From Variovorax sp. N23 (lineage in GTDB: Bacteria > Pseudomonadota > Gammaproteobacteria > Burkholderiales > Burkholderiaceae_C), in contig NZ_JAOOPY010000004.1 in NCBI RefSeq assembly GCF_025486315.1, positions 186,348-250,347 on the forward strand: a stretch of 64,000 bases of DNA, read 5' to 3'. The notes under the pieces are model-generated. The model was not told where the DNA came from, ran no database searches, and worked only from the letters and a program-made list of their open reading frames with translations. Of this stretch, positions 34,813-43,601 are shown in pieces. The stretch's first letter is position 1. Every line of letters begins with the position of its first letter. The translations under genes and the position numbers were made by a program.

Positions 34813-35970
34813 TCAGCGGAGGCCGAGGCCTCGCGCGATCATCCCGCGCAGGATCTCGCGGGTGCCTCCGCGCAGTGAAAACGTGGGCGCCATGTGGCTC
34901 ACGTAAGCGAGGGCGCGCAGCAGTTCATCGTCGGGCGCGATCATCGGGTCTGAACTCAGAGCGGCCTCCACGACGGCGGGTACGGACTGTTCGAACTCGG
35001 TCCCGAGGTCTTTCACGAGCGCGGCTTCAACCACCGGACTTTCGCCTGCGGCGAGCTTGGCAGTCAGTGAAATCGACAGTTGCCGAAGCGTAGCCAGATG
35101 CGCCGCAAAGCGGCCAAGTGCTTCAAGATCATGCTGCGCAGCACCGTTGCGACGAAGCCAAGAAAGCCAGCAGTCGAGAAGCATGATGCTCGAATAGAGT
35201 CGCTCGGGTCCGCTGCGCTCGAAGGCCAACTCCGCGTTCACCTGCGTCCAGCCGTCGCCTTCGTTGCCGATGAGCGCGTCTTCGGCAAGGACTACGTCGT
35301 CGAAGAATATCTCGCTGAAGTGCGCATCACCGGTGAGATCCACGATCGGTCGCACCGTCACGCCCGGCAGCTTCAAGTCGACCACGAACTGCGACAGCCC
35401 GACCTGCCGGTCGACGGGCTGGCCCGAGGTGCGCACCAGGGCAATCGTGTAGTCACACCGATGACCGTTGGTCGTCCATACTTTGCGTCCGTTGAGGCGC
35501 CAGCCCTTGTCGGTGCGCACGGCGCGCGTGCCGACGCTCGCGAGGTCGGAGCCAGCGTTCGGTTCGCTCATTCCGATGCAGAAGAAGATCTCGGCACGGC
35601 AGATGCTCCGCAGGTAGCGCGCCTTTTGCGCTTCGGAGCCGAACCTCAGGATGAGCGGGCCGCTCTGCCGATCAGCGATCCAGTGCGCGCCCACTGGGGC
35701 ACCCACAGCGAGCAGTTCCTCGATCAGCACGAAGCGGCTGAAAGCGTCGAGCTCAGCGCCGCCGTAGCGCTTCGGCAGCGTGGCACCGACCCAGCCGCGG
35801 CCGGCGAGCTTGCGACTGAACTCGGCATCGAAGGCCAGCCAGGAACGGGACCGCACGTCGGCAGGCGAGGGCGGCAGCGCCGCGGCGATGAAGCTCTTGA
35901 CCTCACGACGAAAGGCCTCGGTGGAGGGGGGAAGCGCCGCGAGTCGCAGGTGGTCCAGGAGATCGGCCAT
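34813..35970 (-). CDS. acyl-CoA dehydrogenase
   Basis: A 385-residue ACAD. Start taken at MADLLDHLRLAALPP; an upstream in-frame ATG lies in the promoter region. FAD and substrate landmarks are FFCIGMSEPNAGSDLASVGTR, RLNGRKVWTTNGHRCDY and the C-terminal RGGTREILRGMIARGLGL. Probably the partner of the shorter ACAD that follows. Divergent from the crotonase at 36139, with a long-spaced inverted repeat between them. Confidence 0.9.
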   Translation of the reverse strand: MADLLDHLRLAALPPSTEAFRREVKSFIAAALPPSPADVRSRSWLAFDAEFSRKLAGRGWVGATLPKRYGGAELDAFSRFVLIEELLAVGAPVGAHWIADRQSGPLILRFGSEAQKARYLRSICRAEIFFCIGMSEPNAGSDLASVGTRAVRTDKGWRLNGRKVWTTNGHRCDYTIALVRTSGQPVDRQVGLSQFVVDLKLPGVTVRPIVDLTGDAHFSEIFFDDVVLAEDALIGNEGDGWTQVNAELAFERSGPERLYSSIMLLDCWLSWLRRNGAAQHDLEALGRFAAHLATLRQLSISLTAKLAAGESPVVEAALVKDLGTEFEQSVPAVVEAALSSDPMIAPDDELLRALAYVSHMAPTFSLRGGTREILRGMIARGLGLR

Positions 35971-36019
35971 GACGGTCCAGTACGGTGATGGCTGGACGAT
36001 AGGACGCGACGCGCGCAAC

Positions 36020-36086
36020 GTCCAATACCGAATGTGCGGCGTGCCATATGGGAAATCGATAGCTGCCGCGTCAAACGGTATTGGAC
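36020..36086. promoter_or_regulatory. 11-bp inverted repeat in divergent promoter
   Basis: GTCCAATACCG (36020-36030) and CGGTATTGGAC (36076-36086) are exact inverted copies, 56 bp centre to centre, between the divergent ACAD and crotonase genes. A short palindrome CCATATGG lies between them. This spacing is close to a whole number of helical turns and suits a looping or tetrameric (LysR-type) regulator. The LysR gene at 36989 is the obvious candidate. Confidence 0.6.
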
Positions 36087-36138
36087 GGGTCGAGCGCATT
36101 GTCCTTACGCTCGCGCCTCAAACCGAAGGAGCCACCTC

Positions 36139-36933
36139 ATGTCTGACTTCCTGCTCTATGAACAGCACGGCCCGCTGGTCATCCTTACCATGAATCAACC
36201 GGAGCGACGCAATCCATTGACCGGCAACACGGCGGTTTCCGAGTTTCTGGCGGCGATCGACCGCATCGACGGCGACAGCAGTGTGCGCTGCGTCATCCTC
36301 ACCGCAAACGGGCCGTCGTTCTCGGCCGGTGGCGACATCAGTGAGATGAGACGCCAAGCCACGCCCGAGGTGTCGGAGATGGCAATCCGACAGGAGTACC
36401 GGCGGGGAATCCAGCGGCTGCCGCTCGCACTCTTCAACCTCGAAGTTCCCATCATCGCGGCAATCAACGGCCATGCGATCGGCGCCGGGCTCGACATCGC
36501 GTGCATGTGCGATCTGCGCATTGCGTCCGAAAAGGCGGTGTTTGCTGAGAGCTTCGTCAAGATCGGCATCATTGCGGGAGATGGCGGTGCCTGGCTGCTG
36601 CCCCGGATCGTCGGACTGTCGCGAGCTTCCGAATTGGCCTTCACCGGCGACACCATCGATGCGCGGCAGGCGCTCGAATGGAACTTGGTCTCACGCGTGG
36701 TACCGCACGAGCAGTTGATGGAATCCGCGCGCGGGCTTGCCGGACGCATCGCGGCGAATGCCGGACATGGCCTGCGCCTCACGAAGCGCCTGATACGCGA
36801 GGGCTTACATTCCCGGCTCGATACGGTGCTGGAACTATCTTCGGTGTTCCAGGCGGTGTCACACAAGACCGCAGATCACGCTGAAGCAGTGAACGCTTTC
36901 CTCGAGAAGCGCGCGCCCCGCTTTGGTGGTTGA
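36139..36933 (+). CDS. crotonase-family protein with altered catalytic residues
   Basis: A 264-residue crotonase fold; the ATG follows CCGAAGGAGCCACCTC. The oxyanion segment SFSAGGDISEM is present. The two hydratase glutamates are not: GAGLDIACMCD has Asp for the first and AESFVKIGIIAGDGG has Phe at the second. This FAESFvkiG...GDGGaW form suggests an isomerase or a related reaction rather than a standard hydratase. It is divergent from the ACAD operon and followed by LysR. Confidence 0.83.
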   Translation: MSDFLLYEQHGPLVILTMNQPERRNPLTGNTAVSEFLAAIDRIDGDSSVRCVILTANGPSFSAGGDISEMRRQATPEVSEMAIRQEYRRGIQRLPLALFNLEVPIIAAINGHAIGAGLDIACMCDLRIASEKAVFAESFVKIGIIAGDGGAWLLPRIVGLSRASELAFTGDTIDARQALEWNLVSRVVPHEQLMESARGLAGRIAANAGHGLRLTKRLIREGLHSRLDTVLELSSVFQAVSHKTADHAEAVNAFLEKRAPRFGG

Positions 36934-36988
36934 GCGCTCGCGCTTCCGGTTGGCGCGGGTATGCTCGACGAGCTTTGCCACCTGAGCC

Positions 36989-37819
36989 ATGGACTTACGA
37001 CGCCTTCGCCATTTCGACGTTCTCGCCGAAACGCTGAACTTCAGCCGGGCTGCCGATCGCCTGCACGTCGCGCAGCCGGCGCTGTCGGTCTCAATTCAGA
37101 AGCTGGAGCGCGAACTCGGCACTAGGCTCTTCGACCGTACGCCGGCAGGCGTTCAGCTCACGATCGCGGGCGCTGCCGCGCTTGTCGAAGCACGGCGGTT
37201 GATCTTCCATGGCGAGCAACTGCATCGAGCTGTGCAATCGGTGATGGACGGCACCGGCGGTCGTTTGCGCGTTGGCTTCGTAGGCTCGGCCATCTATCGC
37301 TTGATTCCCACGTTGGTGCCGCAGTTCCGTGCACTGTACCCGGGCGTGACCGTGGTGCTGACCGAGGGGACTTCAATCGAGATCATCGCGAGGCTCGAGG
37401 AGGAAACTCTTGATCTCGGCATTGTGCGCACCCCGATGCTTAAGTCACACGGTGCGACGCTCAAGACTCTGCAGCGCGACCGGATGCTGCTAGCGTTGCC
37501 AGCAGATCATCCGCTGGCCTTGCCCGACCCCCTTACGCTACGCGATGCGGCAGACGAGCCGTTCATTATGTATTCGCCCGAGGCGGCGGGCTTGCATGCT
37601 CATGCGATGTCGGCGTGCGAGGCTGCCGGCTTCGTGCCCAACATCACGCAGGAAGCAACGCAGATACCGACCGTCCTGGCGCTGGTAGAGAGCGGACTCG
37701 GCGTAGCACTCGTGCCGGAAGTCATGCGCACATATCGCTTGCCGAAGATTACCTACCGGGACTTGCGCGAGGTGCTCCCTAGGGAAGCGCTGATCAATGA
37801 CAGCTGCCGAGCGTGGTGA
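36989..37819 (+). pseudogene. LysR-family regulator, 3' end cut by IS insertion
   Basis: The frame encodes a LysR protein (MDLRRLRHFDVLAETLNFSR, AQPALSVSIQKLERELGTRL FDR) through LPKITYRDLREVLP, then runs into the IS end and adds a few foreign residues before a stop. The original tail lies beyond the IS (38994-39090: ETTLALAFLPSRMSPAMENF). Removing the IS and one CTAG copy restores an 891-bp, 296-codon gene in frame. The truncated product loses about 30 C-terminal residues of the effector domain; whether it still works is unknown. Confidence 0.9.
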
Positions 37820-38993
37820 GCGACGCGCAGCACGAAGTCATGGTGAAGCCCGTCAGTTGCTCTCTGCGCAGGTTGCGCAGCAATTTTCCGGGCGCGCTGC
37901 GCCCCTTCCGGGGCCGCTCAATGCGCTCAGGACGCACCTCGGGTGTGCAACGCCAACAGCGACCTCTTCGCGATCACCAAGTTAGCCAGACCGAACAAGC
38001 TGAACAACTGCGCCGTGTTCTTCGCCAGGCCCTTGTAGCAAACCTTCTTGTGTCGGAACAGGTTCTTGATCACGTGGAACGGATGCTCGACCTTGGCCCG
38101 GATGCTCGCCTTCAACTGTTCGGCTTGCTCGAGCAGTTGCGCCCATCTGCGGGTCAGGTCCAACTGCCTTCGCTTGCCCGGCTGCATCGCCACGTGCCAG
38201 TGCGGCCCCTGTGCTTCCTCGCGCTTGTGCACGCCGCGGTAGCCGGCATCCCCATGGGCGGCCATCTCATCGCCATGCAACAGCGCGCCGGCCTGCGTCA
38301 CATCGTTGACGTTGGCTGCCGTGCCAACCACCGTGTGCACCAAGCCCGACTCGGCATCCACGCCGATGTGTGCCTTCATCCCGAAGTGCCACTGGTTGCC
38401 CTTCTTAGCCTGATGCATCTCGGGGTCGCGCGCATTGCCTTCATTCTTCGTCGAACTTGGCGCCGCAATGATGGTGGCGTCCACGATGGTGCCGGCACGC
38501 ATGAGCAGGCCCTGCTCGGCAAGATGTGCGTTGATCTCGTCGAACAGCGCCTTGGTCAGGTCGTTGGCCAGCAGCAGCCGTCTGAACTTCAGCAGCGTGG
38601 TGGCGTCGGGCACCGACTCGCGCGACAGGTCGATACCCACGAAGTCACGCAGGGCCTGGCTGTCGTACAGCGCGTCTTCCAGCGCCTCGTCGGCCAGGCC
38701 GTACCACTGCTGCAGGCAGTACATGCGCAACATGCGGGGTACGCCTACCGGCTGGCGCCCGACGCGTCCACTCGTGGGATACAGCGGTTCGATCACAGCG
38801 ATCAAGCGCGCCCAAGGCACGACGCGTTCCATGTCGGTGAGAAACTTCTCGCGCCGCGTGCGCTTCTTCTTCATCGCGTACTCGGCGCTGGCAAAGCTGC
38901 GTTGGTTCATCTCGGTAGGGGCAGAGGACTTGCGGTGCCTTCACGCATGCATGACCCGTGCCCACCGCGACCTATTAATCAGCGCCTCCCTAG
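37779..38993. mobile_element. IS5-family insertion sequence with CTAG target duplication
   Basis: The element spans 37783-38989 (1207 bp), flanked by CTAG direct repeats at 37779-37782 and 38990-38993. Terminal inverted repeats begin GGAAGCGCTGATCAAT on the left and, read inward, GGAGGCGCTGATTAAT on the right (14 of 16 identical). A single transposase gene lies inside on the minus strand. Boundaries are supported by restoration of the interrupted LysR frame. Confidence 0.93.
37927..38910 (-). CDS. IS5-family DDE transposase
   Basis: A 327-residue transposase. The N-terminal DUF772-like region (RMYCLQQWYGLADEALEDAL) precedes a DDE catalytic core: Asp in GTIVDATIIAAPSS, Asp in HGDAGYRG, Glu in KVEHPFHVIKNLFRHKKVCY (the IS5 YxxxK/R-E context). 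Length and layout match the IS5 subgroup, and the gene looks intact, so the element may still be mobile. Transcribed opposite to the LysR gene it interrupts. Confidence 0.95.
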   Translation of the reverse strand: MNQRSFASAEYAMKKKRTRREKFLTDMERVVPWARLIAVIEPLYPTSGRVGRQPVGVPRMLRMYCLQQWYGLADEALEDALYDSQALRDFVGIDLSRESVPDATTLLKFRRLLLANDLTKALFDEINAHLAEQGLLMRAGTIVDATIIAAPSSTKNEGNARDPEMHQAKKGNQWHFGMKAHIGVDAESGLVHTVVGTAANVNDVTQAGALLHGDEMAAHGDAGYRGVHKREEAQGPHWHVAMQPGKRRQLDLTRRWAQLLEQAEQLKASIRAKVEHPFHVIKNLFRHKKVCYKGLAKNTAQLFSLFGLANLVIAKRSLLALHTRGAS

Positions 38994-39090
38994 AGAAACA
39001 ACGCTCGCACTTGCGTTCTTGCCAAGCCGCATGAGCCCAGCAATGGAAAATTTCATAAGCGCCGCGACGATGCTCGACACGTCACTGTGA
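38994..39090 (+). pseudogene. displaced 3' end of the interrupted LysR gene
   Basis: Read in frame with 36989-37782 this piece gives ETTLALAFLPSRMSPAMENF and ends DTSL-stop, matching the usual last helix of LysR effector domains. It has no start of its own. See the entry at 36989. Confidence 0.88.
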
Positions 39091-39313
39091 GGAGCCGGCC
39101 GTCAGATCCTTGAGCCTACTCCGCCTCTCCCTCCGCAGCACCGCGGCCATGCCACACTCCATCATGACACCCTTGCTCCTTCGGCACGGATCGCGGATTG
39201 CTCCCGTGCCGCACTGCGTAGGGATGAGGTTGGCGTTGGATAAGGAACTTGCAGGCCGGGATACGCCGAATGTTTGGCGTTAGTCCGGCGTTGCAAGCGC
39301 AAGAACCATGGCA

Positions 39314-39442
39314 CACTTCCACTGTGCCGCCGCTCGGTAAGGACGCAACGCCGACTGTCGTGCGGGTTGGCAGCGGTGCGTCCGGAAAAACTTGCTGGAG
39401 AGCGGCCGATGCTGCGTCCATCACCGCGCGGTGCTGCGCCAA
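39314..39442 (-). pseudogene. RidA (YjgF)-family C-terminal fragment
   Basis: A minus frame reads HRAVMDAASAALQQVFPDAP followed by LPTRTTVGVASLPSGGTVEV. The TRTTVGVASLPxGxxVEV string is the C-terminal signature of RidA/YjgF deaminases. The N-terminal two-thirds are missing and the frame runs into unrelated sequence after VEV. It lies in a gene-debris zone next to the IS. Confidence 0.65.
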
Positions 39443-39493
39443 TTCAGGGGATGTCGCGAGATATCAGTTGAGGCTGACCGCTCGCGCGACCTT

Positions 39494-39791
39494 CGAGAGA
39501 CTTCCGAGTTCGTCCTGCGTAGCAAGAAGAGTTGTCACGCCGGCAAGCCGAACGCATCTTTCGCTCTGAGTTTGCAATGTCGCCGCTCGAGTTCCAGCAG
39601 GCGAGGCGCGTCGAGCGGCCCGCAATCTGCTGCAGACCACCGACGACTCCGTGCTTTCCGTGGCGCAGCAGGTGGGATGGAAATCCGGGTCGTACCTTTC
39701 GCGTGTTCTCGGCAAGACCTGGGCTCAAACCGCTGCGGACATCCGTGCCGGTGCGGAGAGCGGTAAGTTTGCCAGCCGCCAAGCGTCGTAA
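39494..39791 (+). pseudogene. AraC/GlxA-type regulator C-terminal fragment, frameshifted
   Basis: Pieces in successive frames give ETSEFVLRSKK, then LSRRQAERIFRSEFAMSPLE FQQARR, then ARNLLQTTDDSVLSVAQQVG WKSGSYLSRVLGKTWAQTAADIRAG to a stop at 39791. This is the double helix-turn-helix of AraC-family proteins of the GlxA type. At least two frame breaks and loss of the N-terminal domain make it non-functional. Confidence 0.78.
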
Positions 39792-39875
39792 TCGACGGAT
39801 TCGCTGAACTCGATGAGGAACGGACGAACATTACATCTGTCGAATAAGCGGCGTAGGCTCGACAGAGGGGCGTGT

Positions 39876-40754
39876 TTATTCCAGGAATCGGGGAAATGCC
39901 GGCATCGATGCAAAGTCCTCGGGCGAATGCTGGATCACGACCCGCGCGTCCGTGATTGTTCGAATCCTGGCGAACCGATCTATTGATGCCATCGTCTCGG
40001 CGCGATCATTGATACGTGGGATAAGCCCCTTCTCATAGTTCAGCCGGGTGTGGTAAAGGTCGCCGGTAATCAGCACTACGCCAGCCTGCGGCAACTTGAC
40101 GATGAGCGATCGATGGCCGTGTGTATGTCCCGGCGTCTTCAGCATCTTGACCGTTCCGTCACCAAACACGTCGTGATCCATGTCGGAGGCGAGGATCTTC
40201 GACCCGGAAAGCGGTCGGATTGACGCGGTGTCGACGCCAAATGGCTTGGGCTTGCCGCGCGCCGACGCGAGCTCCGATGCCGCGACGATGAAGGTGGATC
40301 TCGGAAACAGTCCAATGTTTCCGGTGTGATCGAAGTGGAGATGGGAGATTCCGACATAGCGTATGTCGTCCGGCTTCAGACTCAGTTCTTTCAACTGTGC
40401 CGCGAGCGTTCGCCGAACGGAGAAGCGCCCACCGAACTTTTCCTGCCCGTTTGGAAGAACTGCAAGCTTGTCGCTCAATCCGGTATCCCAGAGCAGCCAG
40501 TCCTTCCCGTGCTGAATCAGGAAACATGGGGTGGGTAGCTCGAGCGACTTGCCCTCGTACTCGCCGGTGTCGGAAAAAACGTCTGAGCCTGCGCCTTGGA
40601 ATTCGGTCAGGCCGCAATCGAGCGTGTATAGCTTGATCGACACCGGGGGGATCGATCCTCCCCCGATTTGCTGAGCCCAAGACGAGGCGGGTGCGCCCCA
40701 GGCGAAGAGGGTTCCCAGAATCGAGATGGCGAGGACTTCGGCTGCGTGCTTCAT
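39876..40754 (-). CDS. exported metallo-beta-lactamase-fold lactonase
   Basis: A 292-residue MBL-fold protein with a signal peptide (MKHAAEVLAISILGTLFAWG, cleavage near SWA-QQ), start at 40754. The zinc ligands of the AHL-lactonase subgroup are present: SHLHFDHTGN, His in TPGHTHGH, Asp in ITGDLYHTR, His in VVIQHSPEDF. A dizinc lactonase acting in the periplasm on a lactone (acyl-homoserine lactone or another) is the best guess. It is the last gene of a three-gene minus-strand set. Confidence 0.84.
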   Translation of the reverse strand: MKHAAEVLAISILGTLFAWGAPASSWAQQIGGGSIPPVSIKLYTLDCGLTEFQGAGSDVFSDTGEYEGKSLELPTPCFLIQHGKDWLLWDTGLSDKLAVLPNGQEKFGGRFSVRRTLAAQLKELSLKPDDIRYVGISHLHFDHTGNIGLFPRSTFIVAASELASARGKPKPFGVDTASIRPLSGSKILASDMDHDVFGDGTVKMLKTPGHTHGHRSLIVKLPQAGVVLITGDLYHTRLNYEKGLIPRINDRAETMASIDRFARIRTITDARVVIQHSPEDFASMPAFPRFLE

Positions 40755-40798
40755 ATTTGCTTCATCTGAATTGGTTTGTGGAAGTAAGGCTTGGTGCA

Positions 40799-41221
40799 TC
40801 AACTCGTTCGATCGACGATGGGGTCGTGCACCGTGTCAAGCCATGCGCCCATGCGTGAAGGATCACCGACCACTCGCATCTCGCCGCTTCTCAGAAGTTC
40901 GTCGCGTGCTTTAAGGTAAGCCGGGTCGGCGCTGCGCAAGACATTGAGCTTTCGGGCGCCGGCGCTGGTGATCTCGACCGTGACGTCCGCCTGCTCGTGC
41001 CAACCTGCGCCGACGCGAAAAGACGGTGCGCCGTTCGTTATTTCGAAGCGAAGACCTTGGACGAAGCCCTTGGACAACTCGACGCCATCGGTATAGCGTT
41101 CAACGAAAGACACTTGAAGGTCCGACGGGAGCGCGGCGTTCGAAGCTGCCTCCGCCATCGCTTTTCCGACCATTTCGAACCACGACGCGGTTCCATGAAG
41201 CAGTTTTGTACCCGGGTTCAT
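40799..41221 (-). CDS. SCP2-like lipid-binding domain protein
   Basis: A 140-residue single-domain protein. The C-terminal part (DGVELSKGFVQGLRFEITNG, ADVTVEITSAGARKLNVLRS, LLRSGEMRVVGDPSRMGAW) resembles the sterol-carrier-protein-2 fold, whose members bind acyl chains or small hydrophobic ligands. No catalytic motif is seen. It lies between the quinone-reductase and the lactonase and is probably co-transcribed with them. Confidence 0.65.
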   Translation of the reverse strand: MNPGTKLLHGTASWFEMVGKAMAEAASNAALPSDLQVSFVERYTDGVELSKGFVQGLRFEITNGAPSFRVGAGWHEQADVTVEITSAGARKLNVLRSADPAYLKARDELLRSGEMRVVGDPSRMGAWLDTVHDPIVDRTS

Positions 41222-41294
41222 GTTGTTGATACTTGTCCGAGACTGAGAAGTGGGGCAGGGTGCTCGTGCCAGTTACCGGGCCGATGTCCGGCCG

Positions 41295-42368
41295 TCATGC
41301 GACTGTCATCACGATCTTCCCCTGGAGGTGCCCACCGAGGGCGCGTTCGTGGGCCTTCCTAGCGTCTGCCAGCTGAAAGGTACTGTCGATGGCGACGCGA
41401 ATCGTGCCTGCGTCCAGCAAGCGAGCCAGCGTGGAGAGCTGCGTGCCACTGGATCGCACCTGTGTTGCAGAGACCGTGACACCGCGCTCCTCGGCTTCTT
41501 CGGCGCCGGCGTAACCGAGGGGGAAGATGGGGAACAAAGCCCCGCCTCGCCTGATCGTGCGCAGGAAGCGACTCGTGGCGGAGCCACCGATCGAGTCGAT
41601 CACCAGATCGACGTCGCGGACGTCATCCTCGGGCACAGTCTTCTTGTAGTCGATGATTTCGTCCGCGCCGAGCTTTCGCAGGAACGCTTCGTGCTTGCCC
41701 GAAGCCACCGCGATGACGCGCGCACCTTGCCACTTGGCGATCTGTACCGCGAAGTGCCCCACACCGCCGGCGGCGCCATTTACAAGGACGGTCTTGCCCT
41801 TAAGAGGCACCGGCTCGTGCCTGTTCGGCTGAAGCGGATTCGGTACGTCATGCCCAAGGTCGATCATGAACTGCCACGCGGTGAGCAGCGACATCGGTGC
41901 TCCGGCCGCGTGTGCATGGTCAATCCCGGAAGGCTTCAAGGCAACTTCGGACACCGGCACGCTGACGAACTCGGCGTAAGCCTTGCTGTCCCCGAAAAGC
42001 CCGTGGGGGAAACGCACCATCGAATACACCTCGTCTCCGAGCGCAAACTCCTTCACATCATCGGCAACCGCATGGACCACGCCCGAGATGTCCGTCCCAG
42101 GAATGACGGGGAACGACACCTGCGGCTGCCACTCGGGAGGAAGCATCTTGTACCCTTCGCGTAAGTACGCATCGGGAGGATTGATGCCCACGGCGTGCAC
42201 GCGAACGAGCAACTCGCCAGCTTTCAGTTCAGGGATCGGTGCGTCCTCGTAACGCAGCACCTCCGGCCCCCCGAACTCGTGCAAGCGGATCGCCTTCATC
42301 GCCTGGTTCGTCCACGCCTGCTTCTCGGGAAGCGGGAGCCTAGAGGTTGCGTTGGTGGCTTGGGTCAT
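41295..42368 (-). CDS. quinone-oxidoreductase-like MDR enzyme
   Basis: A 357-residue medium-chain dehydrogenase/reductase, preceded by ATCAGGAGAATTC. It has the GroES-like N-domain (MKAIRLHEFGGPEVLRYED, PGTDISGVV) and the NADPH-binding VNGAAGGVGHFAVQIAKWQG. It lacks the structural-zinc Cys cluster, as in zeta-crystallin-type quinone reductases. The N-terminus carries about 22 extra residues before MKAIRL. Divergent from the LysR at 42470, which probably controls it. Confidence 0.88.
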   Translation of the reverse strand: MTQATNATSRLPLPEKQAWTNQAMKAIRLHEFGGPEVLRYEDAPIPELKAGELLVRVHAVGINPPDAYLREGYKMLPPEWQPQVSFPVIPGTDISGVVHAVADDVKEFALGDEVYSMVRFPHGLFGDSKAYAEFVSVPVSEVALKPSGIDHAHAAGAPMSLLTAWQFMIDLGHDVPNPLQPNRHEPVPLKGKTVLVNGAAGGVGHFAVQIAKWQGARVIAVASGKHEAFLRKLGADEIIDYKKTVPEDDVRDVDLVIDSIGGSATSRFLRTIRRGGALFPIFPLGYAGAEEAEERGVTVSATQVRSSGTQLSTLARLLDAGTIRVAIDSTFQLADARKAHERALGGHLQGKIVMTVA

Positions 42369-42469
42369 GAATTCTCCTGATATGCGGCTCCGTGTGGCGT
42401 CGCTGAACCAGGAGTGTGGATCTTGAGCATTTGTTTGATAATCCGCTACTAACTCACTTCTTATGTGCC

Positions 42470-43435
42470 ATGACGGAACAAATTAGTCTCGAGCGCCTCA
42501 CCGGCATAGTCGCCTTTGCGCGCGCGGCGTCGCATGGCAGCTTTACAGCGGCGGCGCGGTCGCTTTCCGTCTCACCCTCGGCCGTCAGCAAGACCATCCA
42601 ACGTCTCGAGCAGCAGTTGGGTCTGCGCCTTTTCACGCGAACGACCCGTTCACTGACCCTGACGCCGGAGGGGCGCGAATTGCACGAGCGTGCGCTGCAC
42701 CTGCTGCGCGCTGCCGAGGACGTTGTTCAGTCGGCAGCCGCAGTGCGCGCAGAGCCCTCCGGGATCTTGAAGATCGCTGCGCCGCTACCCATCGGGACGC
42801 GACTGCTCGCACCGGCACTGCCGGAGTTCCGTCGTCGCCATCCCAAGCTCGAGATCGACCTTCGGCTGAACGACCGGTTCGTCAACCTTGTCGAGGAAGG
42901 CATCGACGTGGCAATCCGCATGGGCCATCTCGCCGATTCCACCCTGATTTCGCGCGGCTTCGCGACAAACCGGATCGGGGCCTTCGCTTCGCCGGCCTAC
43001 TTGGCGGCACGGGGAACACCTCGAAGGCCGGAGGATCTCAAGGCTCACGATTGCGTCGGGTTCCGCTACCAGACGTCGGGGCAGACGCTGCGTTGGATGT
43101 TCAAGGTGGGACGCCGTACCCTGGAAATCACGCCCCCCGCGGCCATTGTGGTGGACGTCAGCGACGCGGTCGTGGAGGTGCTCGCCGCGGGCGGGGGCAT
43201 CGGCATGGCGGCATCTTGGATCGCCGCCCCCTATGTTCAGCGTGGGCTGCTGCTCCCCGTTCTCCACGAGTTCTTGGCGGAAGGGTCGACGATCACGGCC
43301 GTCTGGCCACAGAGCCGACGCGCAAGTCCCAACGTCAAGGCGTTCATCTCGTTTCTTGAGGACGTTTTTCCTTCGCCCGCACCTTGGGGTGCCGCCATTG
43401 CAGAAAGCGTCTCTGAACAACCAATCTCGCCGTGA
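42470..43435 (+). CDS. LysR-family transcriptional regulator
   Basis: A 321-residue LysR of the CrgA/DmlR-like branch (ERLTGIVAFARAASHGSFTA, VSPSAVSKTIQRLEQQLGLR LFTRTTRS). Start chosen at MTEQISLERL; an upstream in-frame codon is not favoured. The effector domain keeps EGIDVAIRMGHLADSTL, a standard feature of this branch. Divergent promoter shared with the quinone-reductase gene (42369-42469). Confidence 0.9.
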   Translation: MTEQISLERLTGIVAFARAASHGSFTAAARSLSVSPSAVSKTIQRLEQQLGLRLFTRTTRSLTLTPEGRELHERALHLLRAAEDVVQSAAAVRAEPSGILKIAAPLPIGTRLLAPALPEFRRRHPKLEIDLRLNDRFVNLVEEGIDVAIRMGHLADSTLISRGFATNRIGAFASPAYLAARGTPRRPEDLKAHDCVGFRYQTSGQTLRWMFKVGRRTLEITPPAAIVVDVSDAVVEVLAAGGGIGMAASWIAAPYVQRGLLLPVLHEFLAEGSTITAVWPQSRRASPNVKAFISFLEDVFPSPAPWGAAIAESVSEQPISP

Positions 43436-43601
43436 CGCAGACGAACCAGGGGCAACTGATCAAGACGTGGATTTACTTCGAGGCATCTCGTCTGCAAATC
43501 GATCACTCGCCCTCCCTTAGGGTGCTATGGGCGCCGACCTTCATACACATGCGGCCATTCGTGCTATAGAAAATTGCTCTCGCTCTTAAGATGGAATTTG
43601 C

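Noticed and set aside
37813..39090. 425-residue plus-strand protein across the IS
   Set aside because: It is antisense to the intact transposase; only its last 33 codons are real, as the displaced LysR tail.
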